In this document: piece after piece, positions 31,388-40,795 of the stretch
How the letters are laid out: each line of letters opens with the position of its first letter
Position numbering within the stretch: position 1 is the stretch's first letter
Assembly: GCF_001857965.1 (NCBI RefSeq)
Contig: NZ_CP017774.1
Location: forward strand, 1,736,001-1,800,000
Direction: 5' to 3'
DNA length: 64,000 bases
Source: Flavobacterium commune
GTDB taxonomy: Bacteria; Bacteroidota; Bacteroidia; Flavobacteriales; Flavobacteriaceae
Made by a program: the position numbers and the translations under genes
Notes under the pieces: model-generated
Told to the model about the DNA's origin: nothing
The model's input: the letters and a program-made list of their open reading frames with translations, nothing else
Databases searched by the model: none

Positions 31388-32622
31388 TTGAAATATTTTT
31401 TAATAATTATAATTACACTGACTTTAGTAGTATCCTGTAAAAAAACAGATTCTGAAACAGCTAAAAAACAGTTAGTAGCTAAGCAAAAGCATAAAAAAGA
31501 TAATTCTGATTTTGGATTTAATTTTTCCGATTTTAATGTGGTTCAGGATACCGTAAAAAAAGGAGATACTTTTGGTACAATTATTAATGGACAAAATATT
31601 GGCGATCGCAAAATCTATGAGATTGTAAACGATATAAAAGATACTTTTGATGTACGTGTGATTAGACCAGACAAGGCGTTTACCATGTTGCGTTCTAAGG
31701 ATAAAACCAATAAACTTCAGGTTTTTGTGTATGAGCCCAACGACTTAATGTATTATGTTTTTGATTTGCGTGATTCGGCGGTAGTGGCTTATAAGAAAGT
31801 GAGGCCGGTAACTTATAAACGTAAACTAATTACAGGAGTTTTAAAAGGATCTTTGTCGGAAACACTTTCAAATTCGGGAGTTGATGCTAACTTGGCAAGT
31901 CAAATTACTAAAATTTATTCCTGGTCAATTGATTTTTTCAAATTAAAAAAAGGTGATCGATTTGGGATTGCTTTCAACGAACGCTACATTAATGATTCTA
32001 TTTATAACGGAGTGAGAGTAATATTGAAGGTGCATTTTTTGAATACAAAGGCAAAATCATGTATGCTTTTCCATTTGTTCAAAATCAGGCTTCGGGGAAA
32101 GTGGATTATTATGATGAGGATGGAAAAACGATGAAAAATCTCTTCCTGAAATCGCCTATTAAGTTCAGTCGAATTACTTCCCGATTTACAATGAATAGAT
32201 TTCATCCTGTACAGCATCGATGGAAAGCACATAAAGGAACCGATTATGCTGCCCCTACAGGAACTCCTATTATGACTACGGCAACTGGTGTGGTAGAAGC
32301 AACCGGATATACCGCAGGTAATGGGAATTTTGTGAAAGTAAAACACAATGGGACTTATTCTACTCAGTATTTACACATGTCAAAAATCCTAGTTAGACGT
32401 GGTCAGCATGTGAATCAGGGAGACGTTATTGGTAGAGTAGGAAGTACAGGTTTAGCATCAGGTCCGCATGTGTGTTATCGTTTTTGGAAAAATGGTGTGC
32501 AGGTTGATGCGTTAAAATTAAAATTGCCAACAGGAACACCAATGGAAAGCAGGAACAAAGCCCGATTTATGAGTGCCATCGAGCCTTTAAAGCGAGAATT
32601 GGATAGTATTGGAAATTTGTAA
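31388..32622 (+). pseudogene. M23 family metallopeptidase (lipoprotein), interrupted by a frameshift
   Basis: A peptidoglycan endopeptidase-like gene read in two frames. Frame 1 starts at TTG 31388 (MKYFLIIIITLTLVVSCKK, lipobox Cys) and carries the LysM/OapA-like N-terminal region to about GVRV. From about 32016 the homologous reading continues in another frame (IEGAFFEYKGKIMYAFPFVQN...) and ends at 32622, with the LytM/M23 zinc motifs HKGTDYAAPTG and YLHMSK. Total length 1235 bp is not a multiple of three, which fits one lost base or two extra at GTAATATTGAA (about 32011-32021). A full-length version would be about 411 residues. This is a true disruption or a sequencing error. Confidence 0.85.
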
Positions 32623-32798
32623 CAAAATGAAAAATCAAATTAGAACAGGAAATACATAGTTAGTGGCTTGTGTTTCCTGTTTTTTTATAGTAAAAACTGG
32701 TTGGGTTTTGTTGTTATATAGTTGGAATCCTTTCTGCTATTACAACTAATTTCAGTATTTTTACGCCCAAATCTAAAACACTAAAAACAAAAATATAA

Positions 32799-34442
32799 AT
32801 GGCTTTAAGTACTCTAAACCCAACAAAAACAACTTCATGGAAGAAGCTGGAAACTCATTTTGGTCAATTGAAAAATGTTTCTATGCAGCAAATGTTCAAA
32901 CAAGATGCTACAAGAGCGGAGAAATTCAGTATTCTTTGGAATGATTTTTTAATTGATTATTCTAAAAACATTATCAATCAGGAAACGATGGCATTGTTGC
33001 TTGAATTGGCAAATGAAATGGGACTTAAAAGTGGAATTGAGGATTATTTTGGAGGTGGAATAATCAATCAAACTGAAAACAGAGCGGTGCTTCATACTGC
33101 ATTAAGAGCAAAAGAATCGGCGGTAATCAATGTAAACGGAGTAAATGTAATTCCGGAAGTTTATGAAGTAAAAAATAAAATTAAAACTTTTACTAACGAA
33201 ATTACTTCGGGGAAAAGAACGGGTTATACCGGGAAAGCTTTTACTGATGTAGTTAATATCGGTATTGGTGGTTCTGATTTAGGACCGGCAATGGTAGTGG
33301 AAGCTTTACAATATTATAAAAACAATCTGAATGTTCATTTTGTTTCCAATGTTGATGGGGATCATGTGAATGAAATTATTAAAAAGTTAAATCCGGAAAC
33401 GACTCTTTTTGTTATTGTTTCTAAAACGTTTACTACTCAGGAGACTTTAACCAATTCTGAAACAATTAGAAAATGGTTTTTACAATCGGCTTCACAGGAA
33501 GATGTGGCTAAGCATTTTGTGGCAGTTTCTACTAATTTGCAAAAAGTAACCGAATTCGGAATTAATCCTGATAATGTATTTCCAATGTGGGACTGGGTTG
33601 GAGGACGTTTTTCTCTTTGGAGCGCTGTAGGATTGTCTATCAGTTTAGCGGTAGGCTTTGATAATTTTGATGAATTATTAAACGGAGCTAACGAAATGGA
33701 CGAACATTTTAAAACAGCTGAATTTGACAAAAATATTCCGGTTGTTTTGGCATTGTTAAGCGTTTGGTACAATAATTTCTTTGGAGCAGAAAGCGAAGCT
33801 TTGATTCCATATACCCAATATTTACAAAAATTAGCGCCTTACTTACAACAAGGAACTATGGAAAGTAATGGTAAGAGTGTAGGTCGCGATGGAAAAGAAG
33901 TAGATTATCAAACAGGAACTATTATTTGGGGAGAGCCGGGAACGAATGCTCAACACGCTTTTTTCCAGTTAATCCACCAGGGAACTAAGTTGATTCCAAC
34001 CGATTTTATTGGTTACGTTCAACCTTTGTATGGTGATATCAATCATCATGATAAATTGATGTCTAACTTTTTTGCACAAACAGAAGCCTTGTTAAACGGA
34101 AAAGAGGAAGCAAAAGTTCAGGCTGAATTTGACAAACAAGGATTGTCGGCTGAGGCAGCTGCTTTTCTTTTGCCATTCAAAGTTTTTGCCGGAAACAAGC
34201 CTACAAATACCTTCTTGATTCAGAAATTAACTCCTAAATCTTTGGGTTCATTGATTTCTTTATACGAGCATAAAATTTTTGTGCAAGGATTTATCTGGAA
34301 CATTTTTAGTTATGATCAATGGGGAGTAGAGCTTGGAAAACAATTAGCTAATTCTATCCTGGACGAGATCAATTCGAATGAAGTGAAAAATCACGATAGT
34401 TCTACAGCTTCTTTATTGGGGCATTTTTTAAGAAATAAATAA
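32799..34442 (+). CDS. pgi: Glucose-6-phosphate isomerase
   Basis: Interconverts glucose-6-phosphate and fructose-6-phosphate in glycolysis and gluconeogenesis. It has 547 residues. Family signatures are [19 protein letters not shown] (about 151-169), [16 protein letters not shown], and [17 protein letters not shown]. The active-site Glu is in [16 protein letters not shown] context, and the C-terminal [14 protein letters not shown] matches the PGI pattern. Start [17 protein letters not shown]. It follows the M23 gene but has its own 170-bp upstream gap and a strong terminator. Confidence 0.97.
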   Translation: MALSTLNPTKTTSWKKLETHFGQLKNVSMQQMFKQDATRAEKFSILWNDFLIDYSKNIINQETMALLLELANEMGLKSGIEDYFGGGIINQTENRAVLHTALRAKESAVINVNGVNVIPEVYEVKNKIKTFTNEITSGKRTGYTGKAFTDVVNIGIGGSDLGPAMVVEALQYYKNNLNVHFVSNVDGDHVNEIIKKLNPETTLFVIVSKTFTTQETLTNSETIRKWFLQSASQEDVAKHFVAVSTNLQKVTEFGINPDNVFPMWDWVGGRFSLWSAVGLSISLAVGFDNFDELLNGANEMDEHFKTAEFDKNIPVVLALLSVWYNNFFGAESEALIPYTQYLQKLAPYLQQGTMESNGKSVGRDGKEVDYQTGTIIWGEPGTNAQHAFFQLIHQGTKLIPTDFIGYVQPLYGDINHHDKLMSNFFAQTEALLNGKEEAKVQAEFDKQGLSAEAAAFLLPFKVFAGNKPTNTFLIQKLTPKSLGSLISLYEHKIFVQGFIWNIFSYDQWGVELGKQLANSILDEINSNEVKNHDSSTASLLGHFLRNK

Positions 34443-34511
34443 CATTTAGCTGATTTTGTTTAAATAACTGATTATCAGTTGTTATTTTTAAAACGGCTAT
34501 ATTATACGAAT

Positions 34512-34550
34512 AAAAACCTCATTTGCTTTTAGTATAATGAGGTTTTTTTT
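34512..34550 (+). terminator. Intrinsic terminator of pgi
   Basis: AAAAACCTCATT and AATGAGGTTTTT pair around a 12-nt loop with a run of eight T residues, about 70 bp after pgi. Confidence 0.9.
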
Positions 34551-34592
34551 AGACCTTTTTTGTTTATATTTGTTAAAAAAAATATCAAAAAC

Positions 34593-35018
34593 ATGTACGA
34601 ATTCATTCAAAAATTTCATTCAGGTTGGGCTTATTTAGCACTTTTATTATTAGTAGTTGCAGTGATTAATGCTTTTATTGGTTTTGTTTCTAAAAAAGAA
34701 TTTACTGCTAAAGACAGAAAGATTGCAATTTTTGGATTAATAGGAACACATACTCAATTATTGATTGGTTTGATTTTGTATTTTGTTTCACCACTTGGAT
34801 TAAATTCTCTGGGACAAATGTCAGACAAAATGTTGCGATTAACGTCATTAGAACATCCATTAATTAATATTATTGCTATTGTTCTAATTACAATTGGTTG
34901 GTCTAAACACAAAAAGTTAAGCACAAGCGAATCAAAATTTAAAACCTTCTCGATTTTCTACGGATTTGGATTATTGCTTATTTTAAGTAGAATTCCATGG
35001 TCGTTATGGATGCAATAA
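34593..35018 (+). CDS. Four-TM conserved membrane protein with spaced histidines
   Basis: 141 residues when started at MYEFIQKFHSGWAY (34593); the 11 codons upstream lie within a TATATTTG promoter region and are not coding. Four hydrophobic segments lie at about 11-29, 47-66, 87-104 and 115-135. Histidines occur in KFHSGW, GTHTQLLIG and LEHPL close to helix ends, a spacing that could bind heme, although no heme family was recognised. Closely similar proteins are common in Bacteroidota and often mislabelled. A terminator follows immediately. Confidence 0.8.
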   Translation: MYEFIQKFHSGWAYLALLLLVVAVINAFIGFVSKKEFTAKDRKIAIFGLIGTHTQLLIGLILYFVSPLGLNSLGQMSDKMLRLTSLEHPLINIIAIVLITIGWSKHKKLSTSESKFKTFSIFYGFGLLLILSRIPWSLWMQ

Positions 35019-35024
35019 AATCTT

Positions 35025-35051
35025 AAAAAGTCCTTTTCAGGACTTTTTTTA
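35025..35051 (+). terminator. Intrinsic terminator
   Basis: AAAAAGTCCT and AGGACTTTTT with a TTTC loop and T run, 7 bp after the stop of the four-TM gene. Confidence 0.9.
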
Positions 35052-35093
35052 TCTGGTTTTTGTTTTTAAATAGATTCGAACTAAAAAGCTAAT

Positions 35094-35588
35094 ATGAAAA
35101 AATCAATAACACTACTTTTTCTATTTATTACTGTTTTTTTTGCTCATGCTCAAAATTCGGCTAAGTCAAAAACGGTTTCAACTACTAAGGGTAATCTGGC
35201 TAAGGATACGGTGAAAGGTTTTGCATTTGTAGCTAAAAATCAAGTTGTAAGAGATACCATTCAGGATGAGGTAGTTGGTAAGTTAAAAGTCTATAAAAAA
35301 AGTGTTCATGCTTCGTATTACGCTGATAAATTTAATGGAAAGCGAACAGCAAGTGGTATAAAATTCAATAATAACGATTATACGGCGGCTCATAAAAAAT
35401 TTCCTTTTGGAACTAAATTAAGAATTACCAACGAGGCCAATGGGAAATCGGTTATTGTAGAAGTTGTTGACAGAGGTCCTTTTGTAAGATCCAGAGAAAT
35501 TGATTTGACAAAAAGAGCCTTTATGGAAATTGCCCGAAATAGAGGTGCAGGTTCAATGATTGTTACCATCGAAGAAATTGTAAAGTAA
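35094..35588 (+). CDS. Septal ring lytic transglycosylase RlpA family protein
   Basis: A 164-residue exported protein with signal peptide ending FFAHAQ. A Lys/Thr-rich linker (about 21-65) precedes the double-psi beta-barrel domain. The RlpA motifs are complete: ASYYADKFNGKRTASGIKFNNNDYTAAHKKFPFGTKLRITN and VEVVDRGPFVRSREIDLTKRAF, including the catalytic Asp of the DRGPF loop. The SPOR domain of E. coli RlpA is absent. It probably acts on peptidoglycan in the periplasm. The downstream insertion sequence begins 19 bp after its stop. Confidence 0.92.
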   Translation: MKKSITLLFLFITVFFAHAQNSAKSKTVSTTKGNLAKDTVKGFAFVAKNQVVRDTIQDEVVGKLKVYKKSVHASYYADKFNGKRTASGIKFNNNDYTAAHKKFPFGTKLRITNEANGKSVIVEVVDRGPFVRSREIDLTKRAFMEIARNRGAGSMIVTIEEIVK

Positions 35589-35660
35589 TTTTTTTTAGGT
35601 TTAATAGTCAAAAATAGTTGGTAAAAGTTCTGTTAAGCATTGAAAAATATGACACTCCCG

Positions 35661-35692
35661 AAAGTTTATTGAAATTCGTTTCAATAAACTTT
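35661..35692. repeat. 14-bp stem with TTCG tetraloop at the transposase 5' end
   Basis: AAAGTTTATTGAAA, TTCG, TTTCAATAAACTTT, then more T. This is a perfect stem with a stabilising UUCG-type loop, 8 bp before the ATG at 35701. It resembles an intrinsic terminator and could block readthrough from the RlpA gene into the transposase. Confidence 0.88.
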
Positions 35693-35700
35693 TTTTATTT

Positions 35701-36674
35701 ATGAAAAACTCAAAAAAAAGCGCTGTCCAACATGTAAAAGTCTTCAAACTATTAAATGGGGAATCCAGTTAAATAAGCAAAGATTTAAATGTAAAGATTG
35801 TGGACAATTATTTACATCAAATAATAAATCTGTTTCGGATTCTAATAAAGAAATTTGGTTTAGAAACTGGGTAATTGGCAAAGATACATTTGATAAACTA
35901 TCAGTCGAATCAGGATATAGCAAAAGTACATTGCAACGTTATTTTTCTAAAATGTTATCCAAAGCTCCAATTTTAGAATTTAATTCAACAGATGAAATTT
36001 ACCTGGTAATTGATGGAACTTATTTTCCAAATGATATTTGTCTGGTGGTTTATAGAAACTTTCATTTAAAGTCGACACAGCTTTATAGAATGACTAATGG
36101 AGAGCATTTTGAGGAAATAGCAGAAGACTTGCAAAATTTATTAAGTCTAGGAATCAAAATAAAAAGTATTACATCTGATGGAGACAAATCATCTATAAAA
36201 GCCATTAAAAAAGTTTGTCCACGAGTGCCTTTTCAAAGATGTTTAGTCCATATCTCAAGAATGTGTAGAATATGGCTTACACAGAACCCTAAACATAAAT
36301 CTGGTTTTGAACTCAAACAAATAGCAGTAAAAATCCATCATATTGATTCTGAATACAAACGACAATTATGGCTAATAGAGCTCATTCAATGGGAAGAACG
36401 ATATAGAGATTTTATTAACCAAAAATCATATAATATTGAAACAGGAAGATATTGGTATACTCATAAAATGGTTAAAAGATCATTTACCGTAATCAAGAAA
36501 GCTATACCTAACATGTTCCTGTACTTGAAGGATGACAAAATACCCAACTCAACAAACTCTCTAGAATCCTTTTTTGGACACTTAAAAGGTAACTTGAATA
36601 TTCATAGAGGATTAAGTTTAGCTAATAGAAAGAACTTCTTGAAATGGTATTTATATTATAAAAACCAAACCTAA
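35701..36674 (+). CDS. IS256-like transposase, variant zinc-binding type, start reached by -1 frameshift
   Basis: The main frame is open from 35688 to 36674 but has no early ATG. It begins in effect KKRCPTCKSLQTIKWG...KCKDCGQLFT, a CxxC/CxxC zinc ribbon. An HTH (TFDKLSVESGYSKSTLQRYF) and a DDE core follow, with LVIDGTYF, ITSDGDKS, CLVH and NSLESFF. An ATG at 35701 lies in the frame one base ahead (MKNSKKSAV...). It reaches a run of eight A at 35712-35719, where a -1 slip on A AAA AAA joins it to KRCPTC. Alternatives are ATT initiation at 35697 or a one-base indel. About 325 residues in the fused form. The core catalytic residues appear intact. Confidence 0.82.
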
Positions 36675-36685
36675 AATAGGTTTTT
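36667..36685 (+). terminator. Transposase terminator 1
   Basis: AACCTA, AAA, TAGGTT and a run of T, overlapping the transposase stop codon. Confidence 0.7.
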
Positions 36686-36706
36686 TGTAAGCCATATCAG
36701 ATTGCC

Positions 36707-36747
36707 GATAATTAAAAGGATAGCTAAAAACTATCCTTTTAATTATC
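36707..36747. terminator. Transposase terminator 2 (17-bp stem)
   Basis: GATAATTAAAAGGATAG and its exact complement flank a 7-nt CTAAAAA loop inside the right part of the IS. Confidence 0.8.
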
Positions 36748-36876
36748 GTATAATCATCAAATTTATTGCTGGCTGGTTGCTCCTCAGCAGAGCCAACTTC
36801 CTCTTCAATTTGATAGCGTAATTTAACTAATCCAAAATGAAAAATTACCAACTATTTTTGACCACATTACCTTTTT

Positions 36877-37344
36877 TTACCAATTTTGATACGGATTTTT
36901 GCTTAAATACGAATTATAATATCGTTTATCATTAGTTACTTCTTCACCCAGCCAATTGGGTTTTTCAAAATCTTCAGTTTCTGATTTTAGTTCTATTTCG
37001 GCCATTTCAAGACCTTCGTTTTCGCCGTAAAATTCATCCACTTCATAGGTGTGATGACCTACTTTTACCTCAAAACGTGTTTTGTCTATTACTCCTTTTT
37101 CACAAAGCAACAATAAATTTTTAGCCTCATCAACGGCAATTTCTTTTTCCCATTCAAAACGCGACATGCCACTTGCGCTGGAACTGCCTTTTATAGTTAA
37201 ATAAGCCTTGTTTTCTTTGATTCTCACACGTACTGTGCGCTCGGGATTAGAACTCAAATAACCTTGGATAATGCGTTTTTTAGAAAAAGCTTCTTTTTTA
37301 TAAGAATCGGAAGTGACTAAAAATTTTCTTTCTATTTCTAACAT
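36877..37344 (-). CDS. CYTH domain protein (triphosphate tunnel metalloenzyme)
   Basis: A 155-residue CYTH/TTM protein. The N-terminal EIERKFLV signature is intact, followed by alternating charged beta strands of the tunnel (RTVRVRIKENKAYLTIKG, RFEWEKEI, KTRFEVKVGHHTYEVDEF, GLEMAEIELKSE). Such proteins hydrolyse inorganic triphosphate or related substrates with a divalent metal. The stop lies 14 bp from the right end of the insertion sequence, which did not disrupt it. Upstream on the same strand is the TPR/T9SS gene, 32 bp away, so the two may be co-transcribed. Confidence 0.92.
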   Translation of the reverse strand: MLEIERKFLVTSDSYKKEAFSKKRIIQGYLSSNPERTVRVRIKENKAYLTIKGSSSASGMSRFEWEKEIAVDEAKNLLLLCEKGVIDKTRFEVKVGHHTYEVDEFYGENEGLEMAEIELKSETEDFEKPNWLGEEVTNDKRYYNSYLSKNPYQNW

Positions 37345-37376
37345 CTTATTGATAAATTACAAAGTTTAAAGATAGC

Positions 37377-38786
37377 TTATTCTTTGATAATTTTAAATGT
37401 CTGTGGCGAATCAGTATTTGAAATTTTAAGTATATAAAAACCAGCGTTTAGTCTGGAAACATCAATGGTGCCATCGGTGCTTTTTCCATGTAAAACAGCA
37501 TTGGATTCAAAGTCAAAAAAGTCATAATCAAAACTTTTGTAATCGTAGTTTTTAATTGTAACCACTGTAGTAGCAGGATTAGGGAATACAAAAGGTGTTG
37601 GAGTAGTAATGGTTTCAACATAAGGAATATTGTTGCAGGCACTTTCTATCAAAGAAGCTAAATCATTTTCATCAAAAATTAAGGTGTAATCAAGTGCTTT
37701 AGCTTTTTCAAATAATTCACAAGCTTCGCTGTGTTTTTTTTGATCGAGATAAATAATTCCTAAATTTTTCATCGCATACGAATTGTTTTTGTCCATTTTT
37801 AAGGCTTCTTGTAAATCTTCAATTCCTTTTTCGGATTCCCCCAGTTTATGATACAATAAACCTCTGGTAGTTCGTAAATCTCTACTTCCGTAATTAGATG
37901 AATGTGAGATGATTTTTGCTTCTCTGGTAAAAGCAATGTTAATATTCTCCATGGCTTTTTCATATTCGCCAATATCACTATAAAGTTTAGCCAGTCCCCA
38001 TCTTGCGTGACCGTGTTGCGGTTGCTCGGTAACAATTTTTTCCAAATAATAGCGGGCTAAATCAGTGGATTTTTTCTGCTGCAGATAATTGGCAAAATTA
38101 TATAAAATCCGATAGTCTTTTGGAGCTGCAGCCATCGCTTTTAGATAATATTGATAGGCTGAAAGTTCCATTTCAAGTGCGCCAAACTGGTTAGCTAATA
38201 AATCATAAAGACTGCTTTTAAACTTAGTTCTACTGGTTTTTACAGCTTCCGAAATTACTTTAGTAGTATCTTTTTCGGATTTTTTAATAATCGATTCTAC
38301 TCTTTTTAAATCATCAATAGCTAATGTTCTGTTTCCAAGACGAGCTCTTAAATTACCTCTCTGAAACAGGTCGTTGATGTGGGTTGGATTGTAGTTGGTT
38401 CTGGTGTTTAATTGAGTAAGTAATTGGAGATGTTTTTTTGCATTTTCTTCATTTTCTTTGTTACTGAAAGGTAGTTTATGATCGGTTCTGCTTAATAATT
38501 TACCATGCGAAAAGTTCCAGGTAACTAATTTTTCGCCTTGGCTGTCGTATTGAAAACTATTGGAATCTCTACGTCCATTGTCGTCATAATAAAAAACTTC
38601 GTTTATTTTTCCATTATTATGATAGGTTTTTAGGCTATCTATTTTTTTGTCAGATCCTTTCCAAATTTCTACAGAAACTATTTTATCTCTGTAGAAGTAT
38701 TTAAAAACAGTTTTATTAGAGTTATTGTTTTGACTCCAGAATAAGATTGGGAAAAATAATAGAAAAGAAAGTATTTTTATATTCAT
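37377..38786 (-). CDS. TPR protein with T9SS C-terminal sorting domain
   Basis: A 469-residue secreted protein with signal peptide ending ILFWSQ. A MORN-like motif (LKTYHNNGKINEVFYYDDNGRRD, about 50-80) is followed by TPR-type helices from about 140 to 350 (LLANQFGALEMELSAYQYYLKAMAAAP, ARWGLAKLYSDIGEYEKAMENI, GLLYHKLGESEKGIEDL). The C-terminal about 75 residues, from VFPNPATTVVTIKN to SPQTFKIIKE, are a type A T9SS sorting domain. It should be exported by SecYEG, then T9SS, and anchored or released at the surface. Function unknown; TPRs suggest protein binding. Confidence 0.9.
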   Translation of the reverse strand: MNIKILSFLLFFPILFWSQNNNSNKTVFKYFYRDKIVSVEIWKGSDKKIDSLKTYHNNGKINEVFYYDDNGRRDSNSFQYDSQGEKLVTWNFSHGKLLSRTDHKLPFSNKENEENAKKHLQLLTQLNTRTNYNPTHINDLFQRGNLRARLGNRTLAIDDLKRVESIIKKSEKDTTKVISEAVKTSRTKFKSSLYDLLANQFGALEMELSAYQYYLKAMAAAPKDYRILYNFANYLQQKKSTDLARYYLEKIVTEQPQHGHARWGLAKLYSDIGEYEKAMENINIAFTREAKIISHSSNYGSRDLRTTRGLLYHKLGESEKGIEDLQEALKMDKNNSYAMKNLGIIYLDQKKHSEACELFEKAKALDYTLIFDENDLASLIESACNNIPYVETITTPTPFVFPNPATTVVTIKNYDYKSFDYDFFDFESNAVLHGKSTDGTIDVSRLNAGFYILKISNTDSPQTFKIIKE

Positions 38787-38885
38787 GTTATTTTGTGTAA
38801 ATGAAATGTTTGTTGATTTTATTCAGGATTAAATGTAAGTAATTTTTGTAGATTTTAAAATGATAATTTTCTATAATTTTGTTTT

Positions 38886-39971
38886 ATGCTCGAAATAAAT
38901 TCTCATAGAAAAATCATACACATCGATATGGATGCTTTTTTTGCTTCTGTGGAGCAAATGGACAATCCGGAGCTGCGAGGAAAACCTATTGCTGTGGGAG
39001 GTTCTGAAAACAGAGGGGTAGTGGCAGCGGCGAGTTATGAGGCGAGGAAATTTGGTGTTCGTTCGGCAATAAGCGGAGTTTTGGCCAAGAAATATTGTCC
39101 GGAACTTATATTTGTCCGTCCCCGATTTGAGCGTTACAAGGAAATTTCGAATCAAATTCATAAGATTTTCCGCGACTATACCGATTTGATTGAACCGCTT
39201 TCGCTTGACGAAGCTTATCTGGATGTAACCCAAAATAAAAAAGGAAATCCCAGTGCGAGTTTATTGGCACAGGAAATTCGAAATCGTATTTTTAATGAAG
39301 TGGGTTTAACGGCTTCGGCGGGAATTTCGATTAATAAATTTGTGGCCAAAATTGCAAGTGATTACAATAAGCCCAACGGACAAAAAACCGTTACTCCCGA
39401 TGAGGTGATTCCGTTTCTGGAAGTTTTACCTATTCGCAAATTTTATGGTGTGGGTAAGGTGACAACGGAGAAAATGTACCAACTGGGGATTTTTACCGGA
39501 CAGGAATTAAAGAGTAAATCATTAGAATTTTTAGAAAAGCATTTCGGTAAATCAGGGAGTTATTATTACCATGTGGTGCGCGGTATTCACAATAGCGAAG
39601 TGAAATCGAGTCGAATTGCGAAATCAGTAGCCGCCGAACATACTTTTGAAACTAATTTGTCTTCGGAAATCTTTATGTTGGAACAATTGGAGAACATTGC
39701 CAATAGTTTAGAGCGAAGGTTGAAAAAACATCATGTTTCAGGAAAAACAGTAACCTTAAAGATAAAATACAGCGATTTTACACAACAAACCCGAAGTAAA
39801 ACCCTGCCTTATTTTATTGCCGATAAAGGATTGATTTTAGAAACAGTAAAAGAATTGTTGTATCAGGAACGAATGAAAGATTCGGTTCGGTTGCTTGGGA
39901 TTTCTATGAGTAACTTAAATACCGAAGTTAAAAAAGCAGTGGTTGCAGTTCAATTGAAATTTGACTTTTAA
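38886..39971 (+). CDS. dinB: DNA polymerase IV (Y family)
   Basis: Translesion polymerase, 361 residues. Palm motifs HIDMDAFFASVEQ (about 12-24) and SLDEAYLDVT carry the metal-binding Asp and Glu residues. RPRFERYKEISNQIH, SAGISINKFVAKIASDYNKPNG and the little-finger domain follow in order. The C-terminus ends VAVQLKFDF, a likely beta-clamp-binding peptide (QLKF type). It is divergent from the TPR gene. A TAATTTTG box ends only 5 bp before the ATG, so the start or promoter assignment is not settled. A hairpin terminator follows. Confidence 0.96.
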   Translation: MLEINSHRKIIHIDMDAFFASVEQMDNPELRGKPIAVGGSENRGVVAAASYEARKFGVRSAISGVLAKKYCPELIFVRPRFERYKEISNQIHKIFRDYTDLIEPLSLDEAYLDVTQNKKGNPSASLLAQEIRNRIFNEVGLTASAGISINKFVAKIASDYNKPNGQKTVTPDEVIPFLEVLPIRKFYGVGKVTTEKMYQLGIFTGQELKSKSLEFLEKHFGKSGSYYYHVVRGIHNSEVKSSRIAKSVAAEHTFETNLSSEIFMLEQLENIANSLERRLKKHHVSGKTVTLKIKYSDFTQQTRSKTLPYFIADKGLILETVKELLYQERMKDSVRLLGISMSNLNTEVKKAVVAVQLKFDF

Positions 39972-39979
39972 AAAACACA

Positions 39980-40004
39980 AAACCCTTCTTTTGGGGAAGG
40001 GTTT
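39980..40004. terminator. Bidirectional terminator between dinB and the Bax-inhibitor gene
   Basis: AAACCCTTC and GAAGGGTTT form a 9-bp stem between convergent genes. Confidence 0.85.
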
Positions 40005-40027
40005 ACATTTAATATTATAATTTGAAA

Positions 40028-40795
40028 TTAGTCTTTACTGGAAAGTTTAGATAGCAATCTCAGGAATTCGATGTATAGCCAAACTAAGGTAATCATCAAT
40101 CCCATGGCACCAAACCATTCCATGTATTTTGGCATTCTTTGTTGCGCTCCTTCTTCAATTCGATCAAAATCAAGGAATAAATTTAAGGCGGCAATTATAA
40201 TCACAAAAACACTGATTCCAATACTCCACATCGAATTTCCATAATGTACCGGTTGGTAGCTTGTAAATAGCGAAAACAGCCAGGAAATCAAATAATAAGT
40301 AGCTATAGCCAGTGTAGCAGCAACAACGACAGATTTGAATTGTTCGGTTACTTTTATTATTCGGTATTTGTACAATCCCAGACAAACGGCAAAGGTTACA
40401 AATGTTGCTCCTACAGCCTGAATGACAATTCCCGGGTATTTGACTTCAAAAATTGCTGAAATTCCTCCAATGAATAAGCCTTCAAATATAGCGTAACCCG
40501 GAGCTAAATAGCCGGAATATTGTGGTTTAAAAGCAGAAATAATAACTAAAACAAAACCGATTATAGCTCCGCCAATGGCAGGAACAATAGGGTTCATTCC
40601 GTTAAAAGTCATCCACCAGGTTACCATGGCAGCTGCTGTAAGCAATAAGAATAATAAAATAGTTTTGTTGATAGTTCCCGAAATGGTCATGTCCTGATCA
40701 TAACCAATAACAGTGGCTTCGTGAACTTGTTCTGCTCTTGATGTAGGCGAGAAACTTTTATTGTTTAAAAAAGGGTTTCTAGATTTGAATTCCAT
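40028..40795 (-). CDS. Bax inhibitor-1/YccA family membrane protein
   Basis: A 255-residue integral membrane protein with seven hydrophobic segments from about 50 onward (TILLFLLLTAAAMVTWWM, PAIGGAIIGFVLVIISAF, GYAIFEGLFIGGISAIFE, IVIQAVGATFVTFAVCLGLY and others). A soluble N-terminus RNPFLNNKSF... precedes them. The family motif is seen at PGYAIFEGLFIGGIS, and the C-terminus reads LFLDFDRIEEGAQQRMPKYMEWFGAMGLMITLVWLYIEFLRLL with the conserved Asp pair of the BI-1 channel. Bacterial homologues can leak calcium; the role here is unknown. Confidence 0.93.
   Translation of the reverse strand: MEFKSRNPFLNNKSFSPTSRAEQVHEATVIGYDQDMTISGTINKTILLFLLLTAAAMVTWWMTFNGMNPIVPAIGGAIIGFVLVIISAFKPQYSGYLAPGYAIFEGLFIGGISAIFEVKYPGIVIQAVGATFVTFAVCLGLYKYRIIKVTEQFKSVVVAATLAIATYYLISWLFSLFTSYQPVHYGNSMWSIGISVFVIIIAALNLFLDFDRIEEGAQQRMPKYMEWFGAMGLMITLVWLYIEFLRLLSKLSSKD

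Larger units (their letters stand above)
35607..36862 (+). mobile_element. Insertion sequence, 1256 bp, 18-bp terminal inverted repeats
   Basis: GTCAAAAATAGTTGGTAA at 35607-35624 is matched exactly, inverted, at 36845-36862. The element encloses one zinc-ribbon DDE transposase, a UUCG-capped hairpin upstream of it, and terminator hairpins after it. It sits between the RlpA gene (19 bp from its stop) and the CYTH gene (14 bp from its stop). No clear target-site duplication is visible (GTTTAATA on the left versus CACATTAC on the right), so the insertion may be old. About 95 bp between 36750 and 36844 hold no gene. Confidence 0.92.

Noticed and set aside
36651..36851. 66-residue minus-strand ORF in the right end of the IS
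   Set aside because: It spans the hairpins and terminal region of the insertion sequence and has no protein-like pattern.
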